NCBI GenBank assembly: GCA_965243805.1
Contig: OZ251577.1
Coordinates: 1,736,001 to 1,800,000, forward strand
Direction: 5' to 3'
DNA length: 64,000 nt
Origin: CATQHQ01 sp965243805
Lineage (GTDB): Bacteria; Gemmatimonadota; Gemmatimonadetes; Longimicrobiales; Gaopeijiaceae
Shown in pieces: positions 38,704 through 46,702 of the stretch. Under the pieces are notes generated by a model. It was not told the DNA's origin and did not search any database. It worked only from the letters and a program-made list of their open reading frames with translations. The position numbers and the translations under genes are program-made. Within the stretch, counting starts at the first letter, position 1. Every line of letters starts with the position of its first letter.

Positions 38704-39921
38704 ATGAACCGCCGCACCGTATGGTCATGGGCCCTCTTCGACTTCGCCAACTCGGTCTATCCGGCCGTCATCACCACAGCCGTCTTCCCGATCTTCTTCA
38801 AGGACTTCATCATCGGCGAGGAGGGCGGCGTCGGCGAGCTGTGGTGGGGCCGAGCGGTGTCGCTCTCCGCCATGATCGTGGCGATCACGGCGCCGATGCT
38901 GGGCTCGATCGCCGACCGGAGCGGTGCCCGCAAGCGCTTCCTCGTCTTCTACACCTTGGTGTGCGTGGGCGCGGTGGCCGCCATGACCACGCTGGAAGCT
39001 GGAATGCTGGCGGCGGGCTTCGCGATCTTTGTGGTGGCCAACGTGGGCTTCGAGAGCGCTGTCGTCTTCTACAACGCCTACCTGCCCGAGATTGCGCCTC
39101 CCCGGCGCCAGGGCCGCGTGTCGGGGCTGGGGTTCGGCTTGGGCTACTTCGGGTCGGCGATCGGCCTGGGCGTGGCCCTGGTCTTCGTCATGCGGGGCCA
39201 GATGGACGCGGTGTGGCTGCTGACGGCGGCGTTCTTCCTGGTCTTCGCCTTGCCCGCCTTCGCCAATCTGCCCCCGGACCACCGCGGCGACGGCGTGCTG
39301 CGCGCCGCTGCCCACGGCCTCCGGGACCTGAGGCAGACGATCGCCGAAGTGAGCCGGATGAAGGACCTCCGGAACTTCCTGATCGCGTTCTTCTTCTTCA
39401 TCGACGGCGTTCTCACCATCATCGTGGTGGCCGCCCTCGTGGCCGAGGAGACGTTCGGCTTCACCCAGGAAGGCGTGATCGTCCTCTTCTTCATACTGCA
39501 GTTCTCGGCCGCGGCCGGCGCGTTCGCACTGGCCAAGCCCACGGACCGTCTAGGACCGAAGAAGGTGCTGACCGGCGTCTTGTCTCTGTGGACGGCTGCT
39601 GGCGTCGCCGCCTACTTCATTCAGGGACAACTAGCCTTCTACATCTTGGCAGTGATCGCCGGCTTCGGACTCGGATCGGTGCAGGCGGCGAGCCGAGCGA
39701 TGATGTCGTTGCTGATCCCCAAGGGCCAAGAAGCCAAGCTGTTCGGCTTCTACGCTCTGTGCGGCAAGTCCTCGTCGGTGCTTGGGCCCATGCTCTTCGG
39801 CACCGTCACCTACTGGGCGGGCGGCAACCAGCGTCCCGGCTTCCTGGTGCTGACCGCCCTCTTCGTGATCGGCCTGCTGCTCCTTCAGCGCGTCCGGGAC
39901 CCCAAAGCGGCAGCCGCCTAG
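38704..39921 (+). CDS. MFS transporter, UMF1 (Atg22-like) family
   Basis: 405 residues, about 12 membrane segments. It opens with RTVWSWALFDFANSVYPAVI, the signature-like start of the UMF1/Atg22 branch (W-x-x-YDxAN). An MFS A-motif-like loop appears at GSIADRSGARKRF, and a second-half loop at KPTDRLGPKKVL. UMF1 members are thought to export small molecules or amino acids. Pairs of tryptophans and glycines near the inner loops fit the family. The last coding stretch ends in a short basic tail. Confidence 0.87.
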   Translation: MNRRTVWSWALFDFANSVYPAVITTAVFPIFFKDFIIGEEGGVGELWWGRAVSLSAMIVAITAPMLGSIADRSGARKRFLVFYTLVCVGAVAAMTTLEAGMLAAGFAIFVVANVGFESAVVFYNAYLPEIAPPRRQGRVSGLGFGLGYFGSAIGLGVALVFVMRGQMDAVWLLTAAFFLVFALPAFANLPPDHRGDGVLRAAAHGLRDLRQTIAEVSRMKDLRNFLIAFFFFIDGVLTIIVVAALVAEETFGFTQEGVIVLFFILQFSAAAGAFALAKPTDRLGPKKVLTGVLSLWTAAGVAAYFIQGQLAFYILAVIAGFGLGSVQAASRAMMSLLIPKGQEAKLFGFYALCGKSSSVLGPMLFGTVTYWAGGNQRPGFLVLTALFVIGLLLLQRVRDPKAAAA

Positions 39922-39957
39922 CTCCCCACGCGGCGGTCGCCTAGCCCTGCACGCGCC

Positions 39958-41175
39958 CTACGACTTCCGTCCGATCGCCCCGCCCCAGGCAAAGGCGGCG
40001 ACGGCGCCCGGGTGCTCCTTCCACGCGTCCAGCGAGCGGCTCCAAGCCTGGAACTGCTCCGGGGCGACGATCCCGTGCTGGGTCGCCTTCTCCACCACAT
40101 CCCCGCCGAAGAACCACTCGCGCAGAAAGCCGTGGAAGAACTCCCGGTCCGCGTCGGTGTGGAAAAGCTCGAAGGAACCGTTGGCCTCCACCTCGGCGAA
40201 CCCGGCCGTGTGGAGGATGCCCTTGATCTCGGTGCCCATCTGCGGATGTCCGCCGTTGGCGGCCAGGAGGGTGGCGTACGCCTGCCACGCCCCATCCAGG
40301 TTGCCGAAGTCGGGCGTCATGAACGACGACGCGGTGTTCAGCTCCCGCACCGACACCACGCCCCCGGGCTTGAGCACCCTGGCGATCTCGGCGAGGGCCG
40401 CGTTCGTGTCGGGCACGTGCATGAGGACGGCGTTGCAGTGCACCACGTCGAACCACTCGTCCTCGAAGGGCAGGTCGGTGACGTCGCCTGCCCGAAAGTG
40501 GGCGTTCTCGTGGCCACCCGCCTTGGCCGCCTCTGCCGCCGCCGCGACCTGGGAGTCCTCCACGTCGATCCCGTGCAGCTCTCCTGGGTCCACCGCCTTC
40601 GCCAGGCCCACCGAGATCGTGCCCTGTCCGCACCCGAAGTCGAGTACGCGCATCCCCGACCGCAGACGAGGGAGAAGGTCCGCCGCGTGGGTCTCGGCGC
40701 TCCGACGTTTGAGCACCTGGAGAAACTCCTCGCCGTAGCCCATGGTGTAGGCAGGCTTGGCCGAATCGTCTCTCCCGGGCGGGGCGTCCGCGGGCGACAC
40801 GGCGGTGCCTGAGGTGTCCCCACTGGCTTCATCGGCCCCGGCGTCCTTGCGGTCTGCCCCAGCGTCGTCGCGGTCTGCCCCGGCATCTTCGCGGTCGGAC
40901 CCGGCGTCGTCGCGGGAGTCCCGCAGCCTGTCCCTCAGCTTCGCGTAGCCAGCCCGGAGCTCGTCGGCCAATCCTTCGGCGGTCTCGCGCACGTCTTCGC
41001 CGACTTCGCTGATCTCCACATCCGACAGCCGGGCGACGAAGGACTTCCACTTGCCCTCCATCCCCTCCAGCTCGTCCCGGATCTCCTTGGTGGCCCGGCG
41101 GGCCCGACGACGGAGCTCGTTCCGCTCGCCTTCCAGCCGCGATCTGAGTTGCTTGGCGCGCTCTTTCCAATCCAC
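39958..41175 (-). CDS. SAM-dependent methyltransferase with N-terminal coiled coil
   Basis: 405 residues. Residues 1-95 are charged helix (KERAKQLRSRLEGERNELRR), likely a coiled coil. Residues about 88-120 are a degenerate repeat (DDAGSDREDAGADRDDAGAD), encoded by short tandem units. The C-terminal 250 residues are a class I methyltransferase: motif I VLDFGCGQGTISVGLA, acidic residue ELHGIDVEDSQV, motif II/III FDVVHCNAVLMHVPD, and LKPGGVVSVRE. It resembles UbiE/BioC-like enzymes. The substrate is unknown. The gene is divergent from arsM. Confidence 0.87.
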   Translation of the reverse strand: MDWKERAKQLRSRLEGERNELRRRARRATKEIRDELEGMEGKWKSFVARLSDVEISEVGEDVRETAEGLADELRAGYAKLRDRLRDSRDDAGSDREDAGADRDDAGADRKDAGADEASGDTSGTAVSPADAPPGRDDSAKPAYTMGYGEEFLQVLKRRSAETHAADLLPRLRSGMRVLDFGCGQGTISVGLAKAVDPGELHGIDVEDSQVAAAAEAAKAGGHENAHFRAGDVTDLPFEDEWFDVVHCNAVLMHVPDTNAALAEIARVLKPGGVVSVRELNTASSFMTPDFGNLDGAWQAYATLLAANGGHPQMGTEIKGILHTAGFAEVEANGSFELFHTDADREFFHGFLREWFFGGDVVEKATQHGIVAPEQFQAWSRSLDAWKEHPGAVAAFAWGGAIGRKS

Positions 41176-41324
41176 TTCGGGGCGTCTCCTTATTGGGGGC
41201 GTTGGTCCAGCCGCGGGGTCTCCCCGCCTAGCGAAGGGATCGTCCCCCGCCTTGCCAAGGATGGTCGGAAAACATGATCGTATAACCCGCTCACTTCAAG
41301 GAGACTCGACAGGGAGACAGGAAG

Positions 41325-42203
41325 ATGACGATGACGATAGATGCGAGGGAGCGCCGTCGCGCCGTCCGCGAGCGCTACGGCAGCGTCGCGGTGGAGGGGC
41401 AGGGGTGCTGCGGCCCTTCGTCCTGCGGCTGCGGACCGGAGGAGCCCACGAAGCACGGCGAAGGCGACGGAGCGACGGCGACGGTGGCGGACCGGATCGG
41501 ACGTGCCGTGGGGTACGACGAGAGCGAGCTGGCGGCCGTCCCCGAGGGGGCCAACCTGGGACTCGGGTGCGGCAACCCGGTGGCCATGGCTTCGCTGTCG
41601 CCCGGCGAAACCGTGGTCGACCTGGGCGCGGGCGCAGGGTTCGACTGCTTCTTGGCCGCGGAGCGGGTCGGCCCGTCCGGCAAGGTGGTCGGCGTGGACA
41701 TGACCCCGGAGATGGTGGAGCGGGCCCGCGCCAACCAGGCCAAGAACGGCGCCGACAACGTGGAGTTCCGGCTGGGCGAGATCGAGGCGTTGCCCGTGGC
41801 CGACGGCGAGGCCGACGTAGTGATCTCCAACTGCGTCCTCAACCTCTCCGCCGACCGTCCGCGGGTCCTGGCCGAAGCTCGGCGGGCGCTCAAGCCCGGT
41901 GGGCGGCTCATGATCTCGGACCTGGTCTCGGAGGTGGAGGCGCCCGCCTTCGTCGCCGCCTCCAAGGAGTCGCTGGTGGGGTGCCTCCCGGTTCTCCTTT
42001 CCGAGTACGAACGGGAGCTAGCCGAGGCGGGCTTCGCGGAGATCAGCGTCGAACAGGGCCGCCCCTATCCGGCGGAACACATCTTCGGCGACCCGCAGGT
42101 TCAGGCCGTCGTGCGGAACAACCCGGAGCGGGCGGCCGAGACCCGAGCGTTCGCCGAGTCGATCCACGGAGGCGTCATCCAGGCGGTCAAGCCGGCGTCG
42201 TGA
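41325..42203 (+). CDS. arsM: Arsenite S-adenosylmethyltransferase ArsM
   Basis: 292 residues; AGGAAG precedes the ATG. Class I methyltransferase with motif I VVDLGAGAGFDCFLAAE (97-113), VVGVDMTPEMVERAR and LKPGGRLMISDLV. The arsenic-binding cysteines are in the expected places: C82 (GLGCGNP), C170 (VISNCVLNL) and C220 (LVGCLPVLL). An extra cysteine-rich N-terminus (GCCGPSSCGCG, 27-37) is common in bacterial ArsM. It methylates trivalent arsenic for detoxification. No ArsR or arsenate reductase gene is nearby. It is followed in GTGA overlap by a thioesterase gene. Confidence 0.92.
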   Translation: MTMTIDARERRRAVRERYGSVAVEGQGCCGPSSCGCGPEEPTKHGEGDGATATVADRIGRAVGYDESELAAVPEGANLGLGCGNPVAMASLSPGETVVDLGAGAGFDCFLAAERVGPSGKVVGVDMTPEMVERARANQAKNGADNVEFRLGEIEALPVADGEADVVISNCVLNLSADRPRVLAEARRALKPGGRLMISDLVSEVEAPAFVAASKESLVGCLPVLLSEYERELAEAGFAEISVEQGRPYPAEHIFGDPQVQAVVRNNPERAAETRAFAESIHGGVIQAVKPAS

Positions 42204-42739
42204 GCTCGGCCCCCGGCACCGAGAAGCTGGCCCCCGGCACCGAAAGGCCGGCCCCTGGTGCCAAGAAGCCGTCGGCGTCGGTGGCGGTCATCTCCGAGCT
42301 CATGATGCCCCACCAAGTCAACAACGCGGGCAACATCTTCGGTGGCGAGCTGCTGGCAATGGTGGACCGGGTCGCTGCAGTCTGCGCCATGCGCCACTCG
42401 GGCCGTCCGTGTCTGACGATCGCCATCGACCGGGTGGACTTTCGCGAGCCGATCTACTCTGGCGAACTGGTAACCTGCACGGCGAGGGTCAACTTCGTCG
42501 GCCGGACGTCCATGGAGATCGGAGTGCACGTCGAAGCCGAAAACCTCCTTTCGGGCGACAAGCGCCACACCAACACCTGCCTGCTCACCTTCGTGGGCGT
42601 GGGCGACGGTGGGCGGCCAGCGCCCGTGCCTCCCCTGGACCTCTCCAACGCAGCGGACGAACGCCGCTACAACGAGGGCAAGTTCCGGCGCAAGCTGCGG
42701 CTGGCCCTGGATCGCGGGGAGGTCGACGAGAAGCGGTGA
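42200..42739 (+). CDS. Acyl-CoA thioesterase, hotdog fold
   Basis: 179 residues from GTG at 42200. Hotdog domain: ELMMPHQVNNAGNIFGGELLAMVD (Asn/Asp active region), TIAIDRVDFREPIYSGELV, ARVNFVGRTSMEIGVHVEAENL. This is the YciA/BFIT-type acyl-CoA hydrolase pattern. The first 24 residues are a degenerate repeat (APGTEKL, APGTERP, APGAKKP) encoded by tandem 21-bp units. Cytoplasmic. It overlaps arsM and the next gene by 4 bp each, an unusual mix of functions for one operon. Confidence 0.9.
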   Translation: MSSAPGTEKLAPGTERPAPGAKKPSASVAVISELMMPHQVNNAGNIFGGELLAMVDRVAAVCAMRHSGRPCLTIAIDRVDFREPIYSGELVTCTARVNFVGRTSMEIGVHVEAENLLSGDKRHTNTCLLTFVGVGDGGRPAPVPPLDLSNAADERRYNEGKFRRKLRLALDRGEVDEKR

Positions 42740-43401
42740 GGGGCAGGTCCACGGGAGCACCCCCGCGAGCACGCGCGATACCGGTCCTGACGGTCGCGGT
42801 CGCGGGAGCGGTGGGGAACCTCCAGCCGACCCCACCTGAGCAAGCCGCTCGCGAGTTCTTCGAGGCGTTGGGCCGCCTTCGCTGGGAAGAGATGGCCGCC
42901 CGCCTCCACACACAGACGCTGGACGAGTTCCATCTGATCGCCCGCCAGCTGGTGGACAGTCGAGCGGGCGACAGCATCCTTGTCCAGCTGTACGACGCCT
43001 CGCGAGCTGAGTGGGAGGCTTGGGACGCCCGCTACGCCTTCCGCCGCACGATGGAGGGGTTGGTGCGCTACGCCCGAGGGCTGATGGAATCGCAGGTGGC
43101 GACGGAGTTCCAGGTATTGGGGACTGTGCCCGAGGGCGACTCGATCCGGCACGTGGTGTACCGAGAGACCACAGACCACATGGGCACGACGACCGGCGGC
43201 GTCGCCACCATCTCGCTGGTGTTGCAGGACGGACGATGGCAGGTGCGCGCCAACGCCGAGCTGGAAGTGCTGAAGGCGTCGCTGCGCGGCATTCCTATCG
43301 GCCGGGCGCCGACAACGGGTCGGGCGGGGGCCGACAATGGGCTGTGTTCCAGGGGACTAGCGGCTTGCGCGGATCAGACACGGCGCTGGGCAACGACGTG
43401 A
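42736..43401 (+). CDS. Hypothetical secreted protein (221 aa)
   Basis: 221 residues from a GTG at 42736 (GTGA overlap). A basic N-terminus and hydrophobic run (IPVLTVAVAGAVGNLQP) suggest a signal peptide. The middle (EQAAREFFEALGRLRWEEMAARLH, then LIARQLVDSRAGDSILVQLY) is helical, followed by strands (TEFQVLGTVPEGDSIRHVVY and GGVATISLVLQDGRWQVRA). This pattern resembles SnoaL/NTF2-like or DUF3828-like proteins. No catalytic motif. It overlaps the following, IS-interrupted, propeller gene. Confidence 0.7.
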   Translation: MRGRSTGAPPRARAIPVLTVAVAGAVGNLQPTPPEQAAREFFEALGRLRWEEMAARLHTQTLDEFHLIARQLVDSRAGDSILVQLYDASRAEWEAWDARYAFRRTMEGLVRYARGLMESQVATEFQVLGTVPEGDSIRHVVYRETTDHMGTTTGGVATISLVLQDGRWQVRANAELEVLKASLRGIPIGRAPTTGRAGADNGLCSRGLAACADQTRRWATT

Positions 43402-44038
43402 AGGCGTGGGCGCTAGCTGCGGCCCTCTGCTTGGCATCTATCCTTACGTGCGACTCCTCGTCAGGGGAGATGGGAGTCCGGGTCGACACGTTGAGCAGCG
43501 GTCGCATAATGGTGTCCAACCCCGACTTGGCCGCAGCCCCGGACCTCCCCGCTGTCCAACTCGTCGAAGATCTGCGCATCGGACGCGCTCTCGGCGACGA
43601 TCCAGACGCGCCCGACCTCTTTGGTTCGATTGCGGCAGTTGCGACAGACGACGCCGACAACATCTACGTGGCCGACCACCAATCGAGCGACATCCGCGTC
43701 TTCGATCGGGCGGGCAACTTCGTGCGTCGAATCGGGCGCAAGGGACGGGGACCGGGCGAGTTCCAGTACCTCACTGGAGTCCTGTGGCAAGGACAGACCG
43801 ACATTCTGTGGGCAAGGGACGCGCTCCGGTACCTGCTGTTCGCGTTCGACTCCACCGGGGCGCTGCTTCACGAGAACCCGCACGGAGACTTCAGGTTCAC
43901 CATGCATCCGTGGAGCGGCGTCGTCGATACCACCGGACACTTGATAGCAGAGAGATCAAGAGTGCCCGTGAACATGCTGGTGAAGTACCGCACTTCGTCG
44001 ACTGGGCAGATCATTGCTGTCGACACGTTGCGATACAA

Positions 44039-44046
44039 GGCCGTGG
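44039..44046. repeat. Target-site duplication, left copy (GGCCGTGG)
   Basis: Identical to 46037-46044 and immediately outside the left inverted repeat. An 8-bp duplication is the normal size for ISL3-family insertion. Confidence 0.92.
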
Positions 44047-44073
44047 GGCTCTTCACTTGATATGGTGGATTGG

Positions 44074-44376
44074 GTCGGCATCCGTGCCAGGGAGGCTTGC
44101 TGGCGACCCGCAGGTTGCTCGGAGCACAACGCCCGTCCAGACTTGGCGAATTCAGTGCGAACTGCGCCCTCGGGGGAGCTTCGGGAAGTTCTCGGGGCTT
44201 CTCGCCGATGCAAGCTGAGCTGGGGTCCGTCGAGGGCGCCCGACGCTGTGCGGCGACCTTCGGGCGTCAGGCGCTGCCGCAGCGTCGGCATTCGTGCCAG
44301 GGAAGCTTGCCGGCGACCCGCCGCTCGCTCCGAGCACAACGCCCGTCCAGCAATGGCGAGTCCAGTGCGAACTGCG
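44074..44376. repeat. 93-bp imperfect direct repeats, period 210 bp
   Basis: 44074-44166 and 44284-44376 align without gaps, both starting GTCGGCAT and ending GTGCGAACTGCG, with well over 80 percent identity by eye. They lie in the left passenger region of the IS. They may be repeated remnants of another element's end. Confidence 0.8.
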
Positions 44377-44463
44377 AGCCATCAGGGAGGAGGCGCTTCG
44401 CCTTCCCACGCCTGCCCGCAGGTCCGACATCGACCGGACCCAGCCGGGGCGAGGGCCGCCCGG

Positions 44464-44571
44464 ATCGGCAACGGGATGCTCGAGGCAATGAACTCGCTCG
44501 TGCAGGCGGCCGAGGTGCGCACCCGCGGATGCCGCACCGCCGAGAACTTCGTCGTCGTCGCCTACCTCTGA
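44464..44571 (+). pseudogene. C-terminal fragment of a second ISL3-type transposase
   Basis: About 34 codons read GNGMLEAMNSLVQ, then AAEVRTRGCRTAENF, ending VVVAYL and a stop. This matches the end of ISL3 transposases (compare GPAEGINSRIQMVKARSRGF in the intact one), including the catalytic Glu region (LEAMNS). No upstream part remains. It is a relic carried inside the intact IS. Confidence 0.65.
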
Positions 44572-44696
44572 GGAGGCGTTCTTGGGTGCACGCAACCAAG
44601 TCGACGCCAGACGTTGCCGTGGAGACCGACGGTGCGGCGACCCGGCGACGACGCGCGGGAAGTCGTGTTCGCTTGGGAGCGCCCAGGCTGGCGCTG

Positions 44697-45944
44697 CTAC
44701 CCTGCCCGGCGGCCTTCGGCTGGCCGAGGACGGAGGTCGAGGCCGCCGAGGTGGAAGAGGATCGCGGCAGCGAACCGGTCGTGATTGCGGAAGCCCCGGC
44801 TCCGGGCCTTGACCATCTGGATCCTGCTGTTGATCCCCTCGGCCGGGCCGTTGGTCGCCCGCAACACGACCGCGTTGACGATCCCCCACAGGTGGGCCCG
44901 CACCATCTGCGCGACCTTGACGACGGGGGCGAGCCCCGTGCGCGACGCCCATTGCAGCCAGTGAAGCCACGCCGTCTCGGCCCAGCCCCGGCTCCGGTAG
45001 CCCCACAGCTTCGAGGCCGCCTCCTTCACCGCCCACGCCCGCGCCGTCCGGTCCACGCTCTTGCGCAACGCCGCGAACGCCAGCTTCTCCGCGTGCGTCA
45101 TCTTCGCGCGCCCCGCCAGCCACTTGTAGCGCGTCCTCGCCAGCACGGCGTTGCCTTCGGCCAGCAACTCCCGATGCTCCGCTCGCCGCACCTTGTCCAC
45201 CGCGTCGCCCAGGTGCTTCGCCACGTGGAAGCGGTCGAACGCCGTCTTCCGCTCCGCTTCGGGAACCCATGCCCGCGTCGCCGCCACGTACGGCCGCCAC
45301 ATGTCCATCGACACGCTCTGAACCGTCGCCAGCCGCTCCTTGCCCATCCGCCGGTAGAACGACTCCAGCGACTCCCGGCTCCGCCCCTCCGCCACGTGCA
45401 GCACCCGCCCCGTGTCCGGGTCCGACACCACCGTCACGTACCGGTGGCGCCGCTTGAACGACGTCTCGTCCACGCTCAGCCGCCGCACCGGCTCCATGCG
45501 CCTGCGCGCCAGCCCTCGGCGCACCGCCCGCTCCATGATCCCGCTCACGGCGTTCCAACTCATCCTCATGCGCGTCGCCACCGCCCGGATGCTGGCCTCC
45601 CGCAACCAGCCGACGACCTCCATCTCGAACGCCGCCGTGTACCTCGACCGCCCCTCCGCCCACGGCACCGGCAACGTCGCCACGCCGTGCTCGGGACAGT
45701 CGACCCTCGGCACGCCGCACACGAAGAACGTCTTGTAGCCCCAGGCGTCCAGGTTCCGCCACTCCCGCTCCCGCGTGTCGTATCGGCGGCACGAACGCCC
45801 GCACTCCGGGCACCGCAACGCCGCGCCCGCCCGCCTCTCCACCCGAACCCGCAGCTCCTTGCGTTCCGCGTCCTCGACAACCTCGGTCGCCAGCCACTCG
45901 TGCCCGAGCCCGAGTACGCTGTTCAGCCACTTCGGCTCCTCCAT
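44697..45944 (-). CDS. ISL3-family transposase
   Basis: 415 residues, full length. The N-terminal zinc finger is visible (CPECGRSCRRYDTRE, then a paired C and H in VDCPEHG). A helix-turn-helix follows (SIRAVATRMRMSWNAVSGI). The DDE catalytic residues are in LSVDETSFKRRH, SVSMDMWRPY and GPAEGINSRIQMVK, the last two typical of ISL3. It cuts and rejoins the element's 23-bp inverted repeats and makes 8-bp duplications. There is no frameshift or internal stop, so the enzyme should be functional. Confidence 0.95.
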   Translation of the reverse strand: MEEPKWLNSVLGLGHEWLATEVVEDAERKELRVRVERRAGAALRCPECGRSCRRYDTREREWRNLDAWGYKTFFVCGVPRVDCPEHGVATLPVPWAEGRSRYTAAFEMEVVGWLREASIRAVATRMRMSWNAVSGIMERAVRRGLARRRMEPVRRLSVDETSFKRRHRYVTVVSDPDTGRVLHVAEGRSRESLESFYRRMGKERLATVQSVSMDMWRPYVAATRAWVPEAERKTAFDRFHVAKHLGDAVDKVRRAEHRELLAEGNAVLARTRYKWLAGRAKMTHAEKLAFAALRKSVDRTARAWAVKEAASKLWGYRSRGWAETAWLHWLQWASRTGLAPVVKVAQMVRAHLWGIVNAVVLRATNGPAEGINSRIQMVKARSRGFRNHDRFAAAILFHLGGLDLRPRPAEGRRAG

Positions 45945-46036
45945 CCGTCCTCCCCTGGTTCAGTCACTCGGAGTCGTCCCCTCGTCGAGACGTCGAGCCC
46001 CAATCCTATCACGTCCACCATATCAGGGGAAGAGCC

Positions 46037-46044
46037 GGCCGTGG
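46037..46044. repeat. Target-site duplication, right copy (GGCCGTGG)
   Basis: Identical to 44039-44046, immediately outside the right inverted repeat. Confidence 0.92.
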
Positions 46045-46702
46045 AAGTGTATCTGCCCGCAGTCACGTCGAACGGCGTAGTTGCGCGCACTCCCGTGCCG
46101 ATGTCGCCATACGCCGTGTGGGCAGTCACGCCCGACGGCAACGCATGGCTCGGCGTCACGTCCACGTACCACTTCCACGAAGTGACGTTTGCAGGCGACA
46201 CGGTCCGCACCGTGCAGTTGCGGCGTCCGGCTTCTCGACTGGAAGGCCGGGAACGAGACAGCATAGCAGCGGCGGCGGGGGTCCGGACACGCAGGCTGCC
46301 CAGGCACAAGCCTGTCTTCCGGTCCCTGCGCACCGGACCCCGCGGTCGGCTGTGGGTCGAGGCAGGCACGGGAGACATGGTGGGCACGGGAGACGAGGTA
46401 GGCACGGGAGCCGAGGTGCGGAGCTGGGACCTCTTCGACCGGTCCGGCTACTACCTGGGCAGGGTCGAGTCGCCCGTCCCACTTCGGCGCTCGGCGCGGA
46501 TGGCGTTCGGCACCGAGACCGTGACAGGCGTGGTGGAGGATGCCGTCGGGGCGCAGTTCGTGGTGCGGCTCCGCCTGCCGAAGTAGGCCGGCGTCGGGCC
46601 GGCGCAGGGCAGGGTATCCCCCGCTCGGATTTCGTCCTATCATGTAGCCTCGGCGCCTCGACAAGCCATCCCCCGCCCCACATCACCGCCCAAGGACCTG
46701 CC

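Larger units (their letters stand above)
44047..46036. mobile_element. Complete ISL3-family insertion sequence, 1,990 bp
   Basis: The ends are 23-bp inverted repeats at 44047-44069 and 46014-46036 with 21 of 23 positions identical. Both start GGCTCTTC and end TGATATGGTGGA. GGCTCTTC-type ends are characteristic of ISL3. An 8-bp direct duplication (GGCCGTGG) flanks the element. It carries a full-length transposase (44697-45944, minus strand) and a left passenger region of about 630 bp with 93-bp direct repeats and a fragment of a second ISL3-type transposase. It interrupts a propeller gene. The clean ends and intact transposase imply a recent and possibly still active element. Confidence 0.95.
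43398..46586 (+). pseudogene. 6-bladed beta-propeller lipoprotein gene split by an ISL3-family element
   Basis: The 5' part (43398-44046, GTG start in GTGA overlap) begins with a lipoprotein signal (LAAALCLASILTC) and blades such as RRIGRKGRGPGEFQYL. The 3' part (46045-46586) supplies the remaining blades (AVWAVTPDGNAWLGVTS) and a terminal WDLFDRSGYYLGRVES-like end. Removing the IS and one 8-bp target copy joins ...LRYKAV to EVYLPAV in frame, giving 1,191 bp and 396 residues. That matches the 395 and 399 residues of the paralogues at 4112 and 11852. With the IS present, the 5' part can make a truncated 220-residue protein ending at 44060. Confidence 0.92.
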
